64,000 bases of DNA from Amphimedon queenslandica. Its lineage: Eukaryota; Porifera; Demospongiae; Haplosclerida; Niphatidae. Under the pieces are notes generated by a model. That model worked only from the letters and a program-made list of their open reading frames with translations. It was not told where the DNA came from and searched no databases. Of the stretch, positions 52,510-62,284 are shown piece after piece. The position numbers and the translations under genes are program-made. The stretch lies in the NCBI RefSeq assembly GCF_000090795.2, contig NW_003546268.1, forward strand, positions 225,940 through 289,939, in the 5' to 3' direction. How positions within the stretch are numbered: position 1 is the stretch's first letter; every line of letters begins with the position of its first letter.

Positions 52510-52895
52510 TTTCATTGATGCCATGAAAAAGAGTGAAAATTATTTGAAATTCATCCAAAAACCAATACAAGGCAAGCCTATTTATGTCATTGGCAGTATC
52601 AGCCAAGTCATAGGAGGGAGGCTTGAGATGATGGGCTTTCATTTTAGGCTGCGAAGAGCCTGCAATTCATTCAGTCGACAAAAAAGAGTGAAAAATATCA
52701 GAAGTTCGTTAAGGAACCCCTAGGCGAAAAATAAATAACAATCATAGGGGGAATTGGCCCCATTATTGGAAATAGATTAGAGGCCTTGGGCTACAGATTC
52801 AATTACAATCTCATTGGCCGCTACCCCGTCTTAAACAAGAATGACGATCATTTTAAATCTTGGATACAGTGTCATAATTATCATTAGCCAATCCC
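52510..52895 (+). pseudogene. BAF-like tandem pair 9 (best preserved)
   Basis: First domain (52523-52650): MKKSENYLKFIQKPIQGKP, then IYVIGSISQVIGGRLEMMG and FHFRL. Second domain (about 52690-52870): KYQKFVKEPLGEK, a stop, then ITIIGGIGPIIGNRLEALGY and RFNYNLIGRYPVLNKNDDHF and KSWIQ. The second covers almost all of BAF (human FVAEPMGEKPVG, GIGEVLGKKL, KAYVVLGQFLVLKKDEDLF, REWL). The two domains lie in different frames, and one stop interrupts the second. The original product was probably a two-BAF-domain protein; no such architecture is known to me. Confidence 0.8.
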
Positions 52896-53129
52896 TAGGC
52901 TATGGTCACAGTACTGTACATGACTGTTGTCAGTCTGGTTAAAAAAAAACTCGAAAGTGAAAAATCGCATAGGTGTCATGCAATTACGGGGCAGGCTGCT
53001 GCAAATTTCCTTATAGTGCCAGTAGTAGTGTGGAAATTTGCAGTCATTATGCGTAGACATCATAACAAACTTGGGTATCACTCTACAGACATTGCTCCAA
53101 CCAATGTATTCGTGAAAAAAAATGATATT

Positions 53130-53990
53130 AGGGAGCCTTTTGGGATGCAGTTTGTATTCGATATGGGTGGCATCCTCCCAATTTCCCCTCCTCTTGTGTG
53201 TGTGGACATGCATTTTCTATTGATCATGCTCTTTCTTGTACTTATGGTGGGTTTCATACGTTGAGACACAATAATGCACGTGATCTGTTGGTGTCACTAT
53301 TAAAGGATGTGTGCCCTAATGTTTGTCGCAAACCATCATTGCAACCTTTGTCTGGGGAGCGTTTTCTTCATAGATCTGCCTGTACAGAGGATAATGCTCG
53401 TTTAGATATAGCCGTGGAGGAATTTTGGGGGTATCAGGGCAGGAAGTCCTTTTTTGACGTGAGGGTCTTTAACCCTCTTACTCCCACGTACAGGGGTCAG
53501 TCCTTGGCCAGTTGCTACAAAAGAAATGAGGAGGATAAGAAGAGGAAGTACGACGAAAGGGTGCATGAAGTGGAGCATGGATGCTTTGCTCCCCTGGTCT
53601 TCTCTGCTGCAGGTGGCTTTGCACCAATATCTGGTGCCTTTATAAAACGTTTAGCCTTACTGCATGCTGAGAGACTAGGGAAGCAGTATAATACGCTTCT
53701 TTACTTCATGAGGTGTGAGATCTCCTTCTCCCTTCTTCAGTCCACAATAAGATGCTTGAGAGGTTCTCGTTCCTCATACTCTAGACCACTATCTCTTCCC
53801 TGTCTGGAGGACATGTCTCGTATCATCTCTGATGCTAGGCTTTCTATTTACGTAAACTACTATATACCCGCTATTATTAATATTATTGTTATTATATTAG
53901 CATTATTACTATTGTACTATGCGTTTAGTTCTTCTGTTGCATTATTATTAGGTTAATGTTTATCATTTTGCTCCTTTGTGTAACTTAATG
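53130..53990 (+). mobile_element. Fossil retroelement 3' piece (RT-associated domain)
   Basis: An open frame of about 270 residues has CVCGHAFSIDHALSC, GGFHTLRHNNARDLL, DNARLDIAVEEFWG, FFDVRVFNPLTP and CLRGSRSS. This domain is widespread in invertebrate genomes downstream of reverse transcriptase in a DIRS-like or related retroelement; its D..D.RV spacing recalls PD-(D/E)XK nucleases (inference). No reverse transcriptase is present here, so it is a 3' fragment. It splits the BAF/linker unit from the hAT-like block that follows it in the other copies, so it inserted after that unit formed. Confidence 0.6.
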
Positions 53991-54044
53991 TGTTACTGCA
54001 TCTTTTAATATGAGATTTGAGGGTAATGACCCAATTTAATAGAC

Positions 54045-54280
54045 AGGCACAATCACTTGCTTTACTGCAGATCTTTGACTTGGCTAAAGGAGACTACCTT
54101 TGACTGTTAGGCAGTAATGATCTGATGATAGTAAGAGAAAACAACACAGCACTTGTGGGAGTAGTAAAAATCCTTGTTCCATTTGAATCTTTGACTCAAG
54201 AGATATCAAGCAAGTGCTACACATCCTGATTAAGGACTATTCCAATCTCAAAGTACCTCCAACACTTAGCATTTAGCATA
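54045..54280 (+). mobile_element. hAT-like block, copy beta
   Basis: CACTTGCTTTACTGCAGATC, CTGATGATAGTAAGAGAAAA and CTCAAGAGATATCAAGCAAG match 49130-49390 and 57790-58000. It is cut by the MITE at 54281 and may resume at 54925 (CAAGAAAACACATTGAGCC). Confidence 0.6.
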
Positions 54281-54922
54281 GTCGGTTTCAGCTGAGAAGA
54301 AACGGAAGTAAATCAATATTTTCGTCATTAAAACGTCACGTGTAGCCCCACCCAAACATGGCTGCAATCTGCAAGCTCTGTCATTCTTCGAGCGTTTCTT
54401 CTCCTTTAACTTACTTTACTATCTATTGTACCTCTACAGTGGTTGCTGCTACCTCCATCTATCCTTTTCTTGTTTTTGGTGCCAGTTTTTAGCTGGTATA
54501 GAGCTCGGAATACGGGTGAATCAATGAGTGTACTGGCAATGAAGAACAACTAAGATTGAGAAGGCTATGGAGTGATATAGCAAGAATTATCCTCAAGAGA
54601 AAGCTCCTGGTTGAATATTAGTAGGTCTAGAGAGCTTGATATGTTTTGTTTTATTTTTAAAATTAAAAACATTATTTTTTGACTAAATGTAATGAGATGC
54701 AAATGATATCCATCGGAGTGACGCACACAATTCGTCATGGCGGCTCCTTTCATCTCAAGCGGAAGAACCCATTGAGAACCTTCCAGAGTACCTAGAAACT
54801 CAAAAATTGGTAAGGATTTTTGGAAGAACCCGTTATGCAGCTATATCAAATTTCAATTTGCTAGCATTAGTGACAAAAAAGTTATAAGGGGTGGTGGTGG
54901 TTTCTTCTCAACTGAAACCGAC
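54281..54922. mobile_element. MITE with 23-bp TIRs and TA duplication
   Basis: The left end GTCGGTTTCAGCTGAGAAGA and the inverted right end GTCGGTTTCAGTTGAGAAGA differ at one base over 23 bp. TA lies on both sides. It encodes no transposase, so is non-autonomous and Tc1/mariner-like by target site. The other copies of the host repeat (49328, 58003) show the uninterrupted site. Confidence 0.85.
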
Positions 54923-54924
54923 TA

Positions 54925-55330
54925 TACAAGAAAACACATTGAGCCCAGAGGCAGCAAGGTGTGTTACAGCCAGCCACTTTACTTTTTGATCCAGATGATT
55001 TAAAAAATGCTGAAAAGTTAAATATACAAATAATTGATAACAGCATGGTTTGTACTGCTAATGCCCAAGCTGCTCTAGAGAAATTGGCACTATACCAAGT
55101 AACCATTTTTAAATGCTTTGTGCATCAAGTATTTAGCACTGCCAACTGATAGCTTGATTTATGCTGCTCCTACTTTAACGAAAGGGCATCCCACAATAGC
55201 TTTCCCTTGCTGGGGTCACTCATCAAGGACATCTTTGTGCAATCTTCTGAATAGCAGATCAGCATTGTTGCTAAAAATTTCAGCACTTCTGGAAGCGTGT
55301 TATATTTTAAGGCAAAAGTGAAGCCATCTT
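54925..55330. other. Repeat-derived, no clear family
   Basis: A frame at 54961-55149 (DPDDLKNAEKLNIQIIDNSM) and another at 55118-55321 have no family I can name. Possibly parts of the SWIM-type gene that follows. Confidence 0.35.
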
Positions 55331-55333
55331 AAC

Positions 55334-55418
55334 GACTGAACAACACTCATGAAGCTTGGGTTGCTATGAATAAGAAAGGTGAAATTATCACAGGACATTG
55401 CACTTGCATGGCTGGGTA
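55334..55418 (+). pseudogene. SWIM zinc-finger fragment
   Basis: RLNNTHEAWVAMNKKGEIIT then GHCTCMAG. The HCTC(x)AG pattern is the first half of a SWIM zinc finger as found in many invertebrate SWIM/YqaJ-type proteins (usually HCTCKAG, then C.H). It is followed by GGTAGGA, donor-like, and no second half was found. Confidence 0.55.
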
Positions 55419-55599
55419 GGATTATTTACATTAAGGACAAAATTTAGATAAAAGGACAAACAAGCTCTCATGTGACAGAAATTCTTTTTAAAGTTGAAGC
55501 CTGTTCACGCTTCAGCATAACAAAAATGTCACACACATGACCTTGTTTGTGAGACCAGACTTTCACAAAAAGTGTAAGGTGTCATTTCATATCATGCAT

Positions 55600-55985
55600 T
55601 ATCAATATTGTCAATTATATAGGTAGATTCATCTCCTGCAGCTATGAAGTTCTCATTTACGTCAAAGGATGGTACGAACTAAACATAGAATCGTAAGTGA
55701 TTAGAAAGAGCTAGTATGATGCAGATCACTTAATAATATTATTAATGATTAATAAGATAATCAATAGGCTCATGTATAATGAAAAATGGTTTTTAGCATA
55801 CATGTACATAATAGACATGCAATACTTAACCCTTGAATTACAGTTAATTATTATCATTCCAGGCCAGGTATACAATTAAATTAGAGAAGAAATAGTGAGG
55901 AAGAGAAAATGGTAACTTTAATAAGATAACAACAACAACAATGAGCCATAGCATGCATTTCCATGTCCATGCTCCTTTAAGTGGA
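55600..55985. other. No recognisable gene
   Basis: Contains GGATGGTACGAACTAAACAT (55668), similar to GGATGGTGTGAATTAAATAT at 44470 and to 57243, so it shares a small repeat. An (AAC)n tract lies at 55926-55942. Confidence 0.4.
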
Positions 55986-55994
55986 GTATGTCCG

Positions 55995-56060
55995 TATCTG
56001 CCATACCATCTCCTCTCCTTCCATATTGATCATAATCATCACCAACGACACTTCTCTATT
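55995..56060 (-). pseudogene. eIF3a tail fragment, part 1
   Basis: CATCTCCTCTCCTTCCAT then GATCATAATCATCACCA matches eIF3a 6305-6350 (encoding [11 protein letters not shown]). First of three collinear pieces of the eIF3a last exon, separated by other sequence. Confidence 0.7.
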
Positions 56061-56154
56061 CAAAATGAAGTTTTTTGATCAACACTGGCATGATTTTCCC
56101 GCAAGATTATGTTCATCTCTATTATTACAATAATTATATGTACATTTGTAACAG

Positions 56155-56256
56155 GTAACATTAGATGGTGAGCTAGGTATTGATTCTGGTGGTTTAAAGA
56201 AAGAGTTTTGGACATTGTTATTTCAAGAAATATTAAAAAGATATTTTGAAGGAAAT
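56155..56256 (+). pseudogene. HECT-domain exon fragment
   Basis: After the acceptor TTTGTAACAG the frame reads VTLDGELGIDSGGLKKEFWT then LLFQEILKRYFEGN. The GE.GID.GG..(K/R)EF pattern marks the start of HECT E3 ligase domains, here nearest the G2E3-like group. No catalytic cysteine region follows. Isolated exon, probably carried in by a repeat. Confidence 0.7.
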
Positions 56257-56367
56257 AAAAGCATCTACTATATAAGACAGAAGTTAAATGTGCATCTAAT
56301 CTCTATCTAATTTGCATTTATAATGCTGCAGGATTCATAACCTACATGTGAAACTCTAGCTTTCATC

Positions 56368-56450
56368 CCTCCAGTTTGATTGCGTTGGGCTTAAGACTTT
56401 TTAATCTTTGCTATGTGGACTCAGTCCACCCTTATCATCACTGGCTTCCC
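56368..56450 (-). pseudogene. eIF3a tail fragment, part 2
   Basis: TCATCCCTCCAGTTTGATTG, CGTTGGGCTTA and GTGGACTCAGTCC match eIF3a at about 6066-6140 or its tandem equivalent 6375-6450 (encoding [12 protein letters not shown] and GLSP). Confidence 0.7.
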
Positions 56451-56465
56451 TTCATAAATTACAAT

Positions 56466-56858
56466 GGTAACCTAAGGTTTACCATCAGCTACAGAGTAAC
56501 TCAGCCAATGCACCAGCAACAAGGAATCAGAGGAAATCAGCTTGGCCCTTCCTAATTCTCATGAGCACCAAGTGGACAATAAGCTCCCCTTCCCCTCTCA
56601 TCTGGTTCACGTCTCCTCATACTAGGTGATGGCTTGTTTTGTCTCCAGTTATCAGTCTCTGATCTCCTCCAGTTGTCTTCCCTTCTGCTTGTAATACATG
56701 TAGCTGAGCCTGCTAGCAGGACAGACACTGGTAGCAATCACATGTCAAATAATGTATAAAAGATGCTATAAGTCTTCTTTTGTGTCATAAGTAAAGTTGC
56801 TGTTTCTAAATGAAGATGGTTTGATAGTAATGAGTCATTTCACTATTTGATGAAGTTT
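56466..56858 (-). repeat. Repeat carrying an eIF3a exon fragment, copy 2
   Basis: Second copy of the 45103-45513 unit. The eIF3a-derived core at 56548-56690 reads [20 protein letters not shown] on the minus strand. Its flanks match the 45 kb copy and not the eIF3a locus. Confidence 0.85.
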
Positions 56859-56859
56859 T

Positions 56860-57170
56860 TATAGTACTTGATACTTTTGCCATTATTGGTATGTTTCTCA
56901 AATAGTGTTTGAAATTGTAATGGTAAGTAAAGACTGATACTTACATGCATTTAAAACGTATCTATATATAGCGTGCAGCTTACTTTAAGAATCAAGCTGC
57001 CAATGATCACAACTGGAAAGCACTCCTGCTATTCAATGAGCAAATCGTAAGGCAATTAAGGAGGATGAACAGGCTTTTTGTTAGCAAAGCAGTACCAAAA
57101 CTACTAAAAAACAGTAATATGAATTCCCAAAACCTAATAAGGTTTTTTCCTCAGTTACCAAACCTAATAT
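56860..57170. other. No recognisable gene
   Basis: Short frames only; probably repeat-derived. Confidence 0.35.
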
Positions 57171-57345
57171 TAATAGTCTTGGTTGCACAAACATTACAAT
57201 GCCAGCACAAGACAACAGATAGAAGTGCTGATTTATGTGAAGGGATGGTGTAAAACAAACAACTATCATGGGGGAATTGGCCCTGCAATAAGAAAAAGAT
57301 TTGCAGCCTTTGGTTATAAATTCGCATAGCACAATAGCAATAGCA
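57171..57345 (+). pseudogene. Repeat plus BAF-like fragment 10
   Basis: 57175-57260 matches 44400-44480. Directly after it comes GGIGPAIRKRFAAFGYKFA, the helix-hairpin-helix part of BAF (GIGEVLGKKLEERGF), nearest to the second domain of pair 9 (GGIGPIIGNRLEALGYRF). A stop follows. Confidence 0.6.
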
Positions 57346-57655
57346 AAGGAACAGCAAGTGCTGAGGAAGAGCCAGATAAGTATCTATGGAGTACAGTCTC
57401 GACTATCTCTGGATGGGCAGGGCATGTACCATATAGGATTTTAATTTGTGAGAGTTTCATGTTGGCAATAGTTGTTCATAATTAAAATCACAAATCCTTA
57501 ATGCACATGGTCAGCATTGCATGTGTGAACAAATTGCCACATGCAATTTTGTAATGAAGTGCCACCAACAATATGGCATTTATCAATTAGGCAATCATTA
57601 CACGTATTTATATCAAAAAATAATTTACCATTTCCGCATTAGACATTCATGCATT
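57346..57655. other. No recognisable gene
   Basis: A+T-rich sequence between a BAF-like fragment and the linker/hAT-like block. No similarity seen. Confidence 0.35.
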
Positions 57656-57659
57656 ATAA

Positions 57660-58235
57660 AAAAAGTTGCAAGTAAAAAATTGCATTTGTCGTGTGTGGAC
57701 ATCGTAACAAAGTTGGGTATCACTCTACAGACATTGCTCTAACCATGTCAAAAAAAACTTTGCAGGTTTTATGATAATGCCTTGCAATTAACATGATCAC
57801 TTGTTTTACTGCAGCTCCTATGACTTGGCTACAAGAAACTATCTTTGACTGTTAGGCTGTAATTATCTGATGATACCAAGAGAAAACAACACAGCACTTG
57901 AGAGGGTGGCAAAATCCTTGCCCCATTTGAATCGTTGACTCAAGAGATATCAAGCAAATACTACACAAAATTATTCCAATCTCAAAGTGCCTTTAACGAT
58001 TAGCATCTAGCAAAACGACAACACATTCTCTGACTGTGAGCCTTTTACAAAATGAGAGCATAATTTCAGGAATTGAAAGAAAACTAGCTCCTTCCTTTGT
58101 CAACTTTGCTAGACCCCAGGTTTAAGAAATTAGCCTTTGCTGATAAAGACACAGAAGAGAGAGATGCTAAAATTCTTGTTTCTGAGGTGTACCAGGTAAT
58201 ATTGGGTAACAAGTTCCAGTAGATCAACCTCCATT
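57660..58235 (+). mobile_element. Linker plus hAT-like fragment, copy gamma
   Basis: 57660-57750 matches the end of the linker at 49020-49085. 57790-58230 matches 49130-49560, including the LLDPRFKKLAF-like CTAGACCCCAGGTTTAAGAA and GATAAAGACACAGAAGAGAG. Decayed. Confidence 0.6.
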
Positions 58236-58965
58236 CTGACGAGTCATAGCCTAAAGCTCTGTCTGTGCCAGGTGTTTTATGAACAGGTTGCTCAAACCAA
58301 TACATCAGCCTACACCGAACTTTAACAGCTTAAGAGATCTCTTGTTATTCCAAGATCTGATTTTCCTCTAAAGTGGTGGAAGGAAACACTCATGTTTAGT
58401 GTCTATCCAATAATATTTCCAAGTGATAGGAATACCTATGCACAGTGGCTACCACTGTTCCATCTGAAAGAATGCTTAACAAGGATGAAGAGCTCACTTT
58501 AATGAGGAAAATATGCTCAAAGCTAAAAACATGGATATAATGCTCTCCTCAACAAGAACTGGTCACAAACCAATTGCCCTATCATGTTAAACATGAAAAT
58601 CATAATGCCCAGTATCAGGATACATCCATAAGTATCTTGTGAAATCCAATTTTATAAAGATTTAAAGTAAATGAAAGGCATGCCACATAATTCAAATCGC
58701 TTATCACTACTGTACCTGTACCTATTCAGTGACCTTGGGTCCATCCAACTACATTAAAAAGATTCTTGTATCATGAGTGATCTCAACTCTTGAGTGGTGG
58801 GTGGAGTGCCTAATACCATGTGATAGCAATACGCCAATTTTAATTACGTGTTCATCACTCATGTGTGCAGCTGATGCAATACAAAAATTCATTAAGATAT
58901 GATAGCTACAGTCATTTTCATTAAATGTGTTTGGTGCTATGTACACATGTTCAAATGGCAACATA
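58236..58965. other. No recognisable gene
   Basis: Low-information sequence. 58895-58965 (CTACAGTCATTTTCATTAAA, TTCAAATGGCAACATACA) is repeated on the far side of the Tc1 element at 60888-60955. Confidence 0.4.
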
Positions 58966-59153
58966 CAGTACTGGTCAGCAATAAGTTGACACGTTTCACG
59001 TTGAGTTTGCTATAATTTGTATATGACATGTACATTATAATATGAATTAACACACAAGGAGTATACAAAGTACATGTATGTGTACATTAGTGTGGCTTGG
59101 GTATATAAGAAGAGATCCTTTTTGAGAAATTCAAGAATTTTACAAGTGAAAGG

Positions 59154-59414
59154 ATGGCCCTAAGAAACATGACTAAGACGTTGTCATATCTGCTCCTTTT
59201 CTTGGAGGACAATGGCCTAGGGATTGCTTCAGAGGATAGGATAGGTAGCAAGGATGTAGGCAATGAATGTATCTACAAGATCCAGAAGAGGATCTATGAT
59301 TATAGAGTTATAGGCAAATGCAAGCTATGTATATTGCCTATTACAAATCTATACTACAATAATTGCTTGCTAATAGGTAATGAGAAGGAAATGGAAGAGC
59401 TGGAAGACAGTTAA
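59154..59414 (+). repeat. MALRNMTK repeat, copy 2 (inside Tc1)
   Basis: A frame of 86 residues starting MALRNMTKTLSYLLLFLEDN, then GLGIASEDRI. Continuous here, interrupted in the copy at 49566-49956. Not related to Tc1 transposase, so probably sequence acquired by the element. Confidence 0.55.
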
Positions 59415-59749
59415 AATTAAGGATATTCCATCAGAAATAGCCAATGTACATGTACCTTTAGAAGAAGCTACCCCCAAACACAAGTGATGACACTCCTGAG
59501 GTTACATGTAGCATAAGATCTACTTGTACGTCAAAGAAGAGGACCATTACCCCATCTAAGACTAAGGTATGTAATAAGAAGAGAAAAACACTTGTAAATA
59601 ACATTTTAAATTGTTTTGCATAAATTTTCTACATCTTTTTCTACATCTATGTACATGTATATATAGGCTGAAGAGTTTCCAATCATTGATACACTTGCTC
59701 CTCCTAGCACTACAGTTACATGTAGTAGCATTGCTATATCTCCTAAAGC

Positions 59750-60620
59750 TCCTACTACAGTTGATGTATCTTTTCCACCAGTTGACATTATGATCCTCTA
59801 AAAATGATTTAACAAGATTGCTGGTGTCTTTAGAATCATTGTCTTGCTCAAAACAGTATTCATCATCAGAAAAATGGCTAGTAATAAATGGCAGAAGTCC
59901 TTTTTCTATCACTGTGCATAAATTTCAAGCATTCAAAATTCCCTTAAATATGACCAGTGTTGTTGATAGGCCTTGGTTTCATCTTCTCAGCTCATTTTGT
60001 TTTCTAAAGCAGACACGAACATGTCTATCCAACTCTGCAGAGCACTCATCTGTGAATACAACGTTATCAAACTGACAGTTCTCAGTACCAGCTCATTTTG
60101 TTTTCTAAAGCAGACACAAACATGTCTATCCAACTCTGCAGAGCACTCATCTGTGAATACAACGTTATCAAACTGACAGTTCTCAGTACCGGCACCATTC
60201 CAATCTTTTCTGCTTATTGACCTCCCTTACTAATTGGCAGTATTTAGGGCAGGTAGACCTCCATTCAAGACTCTATCTTCCTCTTCTTATTGTTCTAACA
60301 GACACTGAGAGCTAAGGACACTTCTCAATAAATTCATTTCTTATGATTCTTGACATCAATTCATCATTTTCTTGAGTTCTACGATCAATAAACCTCAGAT
60401 GCTCTTCACTAAGTATCCTTTTTTGCTTCTTGGGAAGATCACCTATATTACCTGTTGCTACATACATTTTAAGCAACTTATAAGCTCCATCTTGATATAC
60501 ATGTAGCAATGTTTTCCTCCAAGAGCCTATTTTTTATTGACTTAACAGTGTATCCAAGAGTTCTGAAAAGAACTATTCTCCTTCTAGTTTCCACTAAAAC
60601 TCTTGCCATTTTGAAATCTG
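59750..60620 (-). pseudogene. Tc1-like transposase, broken
   Basis: The N-terminal HTH region starts at about 60598 (MARVLVETRRRIVLFRTLGY, then TVKSIKNRLLEE) and continues in a second frame (SRIIRNEF, LSEEHLRFIDRR). The DDE core has NVVFTDECSAELDRH (first Asp, about 60070 and again 60170), LLPFITSHF and FEQDNDSKDTS (second Asp, about 59840), then NWWK. The region that should carry the third acidic residue (SPDLNPIE in the family) is replaced by unrelated sequence. At least two frame changes and a 101-bp tandem duplication make it inactive. Confidence 0.8.
59989..60190. repeat. 101-bp tandem duplication in Tc1 transposase
   Basis: 59989-60089 and 60090-60190 are identical except for one base (CACGAACAT versus CACAAACAT). 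The unit starts AGCTCATTTTGTTTTCTAAA and ends TCTCAGTACC. Confidence 0.97.
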
Positions 60621-60837
60621 ACAAATCAAAACTCAAGAAAGAGTAAACTAGTTTAAACTAATTGGAAACTAACATTCGCCATGCGCAAACGTTACCACAA
60701 ACAAACATGACTTGTGTAAACTCAAACGTCTTGTGGAGGCTTAAATTATCAATGTTTAATTAGGTTTATTACATTCACTATATGAGTTTACTCTAGTTCA
60801 GCAATCGTTTGTAAACTTATTGCTGACCAGTGCTGTA

Positions 60838-61472
60838 GTAAGTGAAAGCAGATGCTATTTTGATTCTCTATCGGCTGATATGTGGGCTACAGTCATTTTA
60901 ATTAAATGCATGGGTTTTTGTTCTGTGTATGTTCAAAAATGGCAACATACAATGTAGCAGATGCTATTTGGATTCTCTATTGACTCTCCTAAGGAAATTC
61001 GGAATTTCATTTACAAATGTATGCAAACCCAACACACAACCATTTCATTTAGGTCACAATAAACACGCCCACCAAGACACGCCTGCAGCATTAGCCATTA
61101 CAAAAACAATGACAACACGTCATGAAATATTGCATTACTTTAAATCAATCAACGTGCCAAGAGTAGATAATTATTTAGGGAGAGTGTCTAACTGCCTTGT
61201 AGTAGGTGAAACATCACTACTAGTTTTAATTGATGAGAGACAACAAGAGTGAGTGTGCCTAGCCGCCTACTAGACACAAATGTAGAAGAACAGCCCAGGA
61301 GACTTTAGATTGATACTAAAGTGTGAATTGCAGAGACTCCACAACAGCCAGGAAACCTTGTTGAGTAAACCCAACAGCCATTTTTCCCTTCTTCAGCCAC
61401 ACCCAGTATGTGCAAATGGCCAAAAACGCACAAGAAAGACTATGTGGACTAACACAGTGATGCTTCAGCTGC
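60838..61472. other. Repeat-derived, no clear gene
   Basis: 60848-60955 and the following 60 bases share CAGATGCTATTT(T/G)GATTCTCTAT, an imperfect tandem duplication. A 107-residue frame (60929-61252) has no family I recognise. Confidence 0.4.
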
Positions 61473-61496
61473 TACTGTATAAGTCGTTTTTTCGAG
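61473..61496. mobile_element. MITE family B end, cut by gap
   Basis: TACTGTATAAGTCGTTTTTT is the family B terminus (compare 18116). The element continues into the N gap. Confidence 0.55.
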
Positions 61497-62284
61497 NNNN
61501 NNNNNNNNNNNNNNNNNNNNNNNNNNNNNNNNNNNNNNNNNNNNNNNNNNNNNNNNNNNNNNNNNNNNNNNNNNNNNNNNNNNNNNNNNNNNNNNNNNNN
61601 NNNNNNNNNNNNNNNNNNNNNNNNNNNNNNNNNNNNNNNNNNNNNNNNNNNNNNNNNNNNNNNNNNNNNNNNNNNNNNNNNNNNNNNNNNNNNNNNNNNN
61701 NNNNNNNNNNNNNNNNNNNNNNNNNNNNNNNNNNNNNNNNNNNNNNNNNNNNNNNNNNNNNNNNNNNNNNNNNNNNNNNNNNNNNNNNNNNNNNNNNNNN
61801 NNNNNNNNNNNNNNNNNNNNNNNNNNNNNNNNNNNNNNNNNNNNNNNNNNNNNNNNNNNNNNNNNNNNNNNNNNNNNNNNNNNNNNNNNNNNNNNNNNNN
61901 NNNNNNNNNNNNNNNNNNNNNNNNNNNNNNNNNNNNNNNNNNNNNNNNNNNNNNNNNNNNNNNNNNNNNNNNNNNNNNNNNNNNNNNNNNNNNNNNNNNN
62001 NNNNNNNNNNNNNNNNNNNNNNNNNNNNNNNNNNNNNNNNNNNNNNNNNNNNNNNNNNNNNNNNNNNNNNNNNNNNNNNNNNNNNNNNNNNNNNNNNNNN
62101 NNNNNNNNNNNNNNNNNNNNNNNNNNNNNNNNNNNNNNNNNNNNNNNNNNNNNNNNNNNNNNNNNNNNNNNNNNNNNNNNNNNNNNNNNNNNNNNNNNNN
62201 NNNNNNNNNNNNNNNNNNNNNNNNNNNNNNNNNNNNNNNNNNNNNNNNNNNNNNNNNNNNNNNNNNNNNNNNNNNNNNNNNNNN
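61497..62284. other. Assembly gap (788 N)
   Basis: Unknown sequence. It most likely contains the missing BRR2 exon or exons and part of a MITE. Confidence 0.98.

Larger units (their letters stand above)
58966..60835 (-). mobile_element. Tc1/mariner-like transposon, 1.87 kb
   Basis: Left end CAGTACTGGTCAGCAATAAG and inverted right end CAGCACTGGTCAGCAATAAG, each bordered by TA. The size and ends fit Tc1. It encloses a broken transposase on the minus strand and a MALRNMTK repeat segment (59154-59415) that also occurs at 49566. Confidence 0.8.
36980..61496. other. Giant repeat-filled BRR2 intron (>24.5 kb)
   Basis: The BRR2 exon at 36979 has a normal acceptor (CTTTAG before GTCACTGATATTGG, minus strand). 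The previous exon seen ends IESQFI at 62338 with donor GTATGT. About 85-100 residues expected between them (from SKLPDMLNAEI to the stretch before VTELGR in human) are not found anywhere in the interval and most likely lie in the N gap. All other BRR2 introns here are about 50-900 bp. The content is described in the following entries. Confidence 0.7.
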
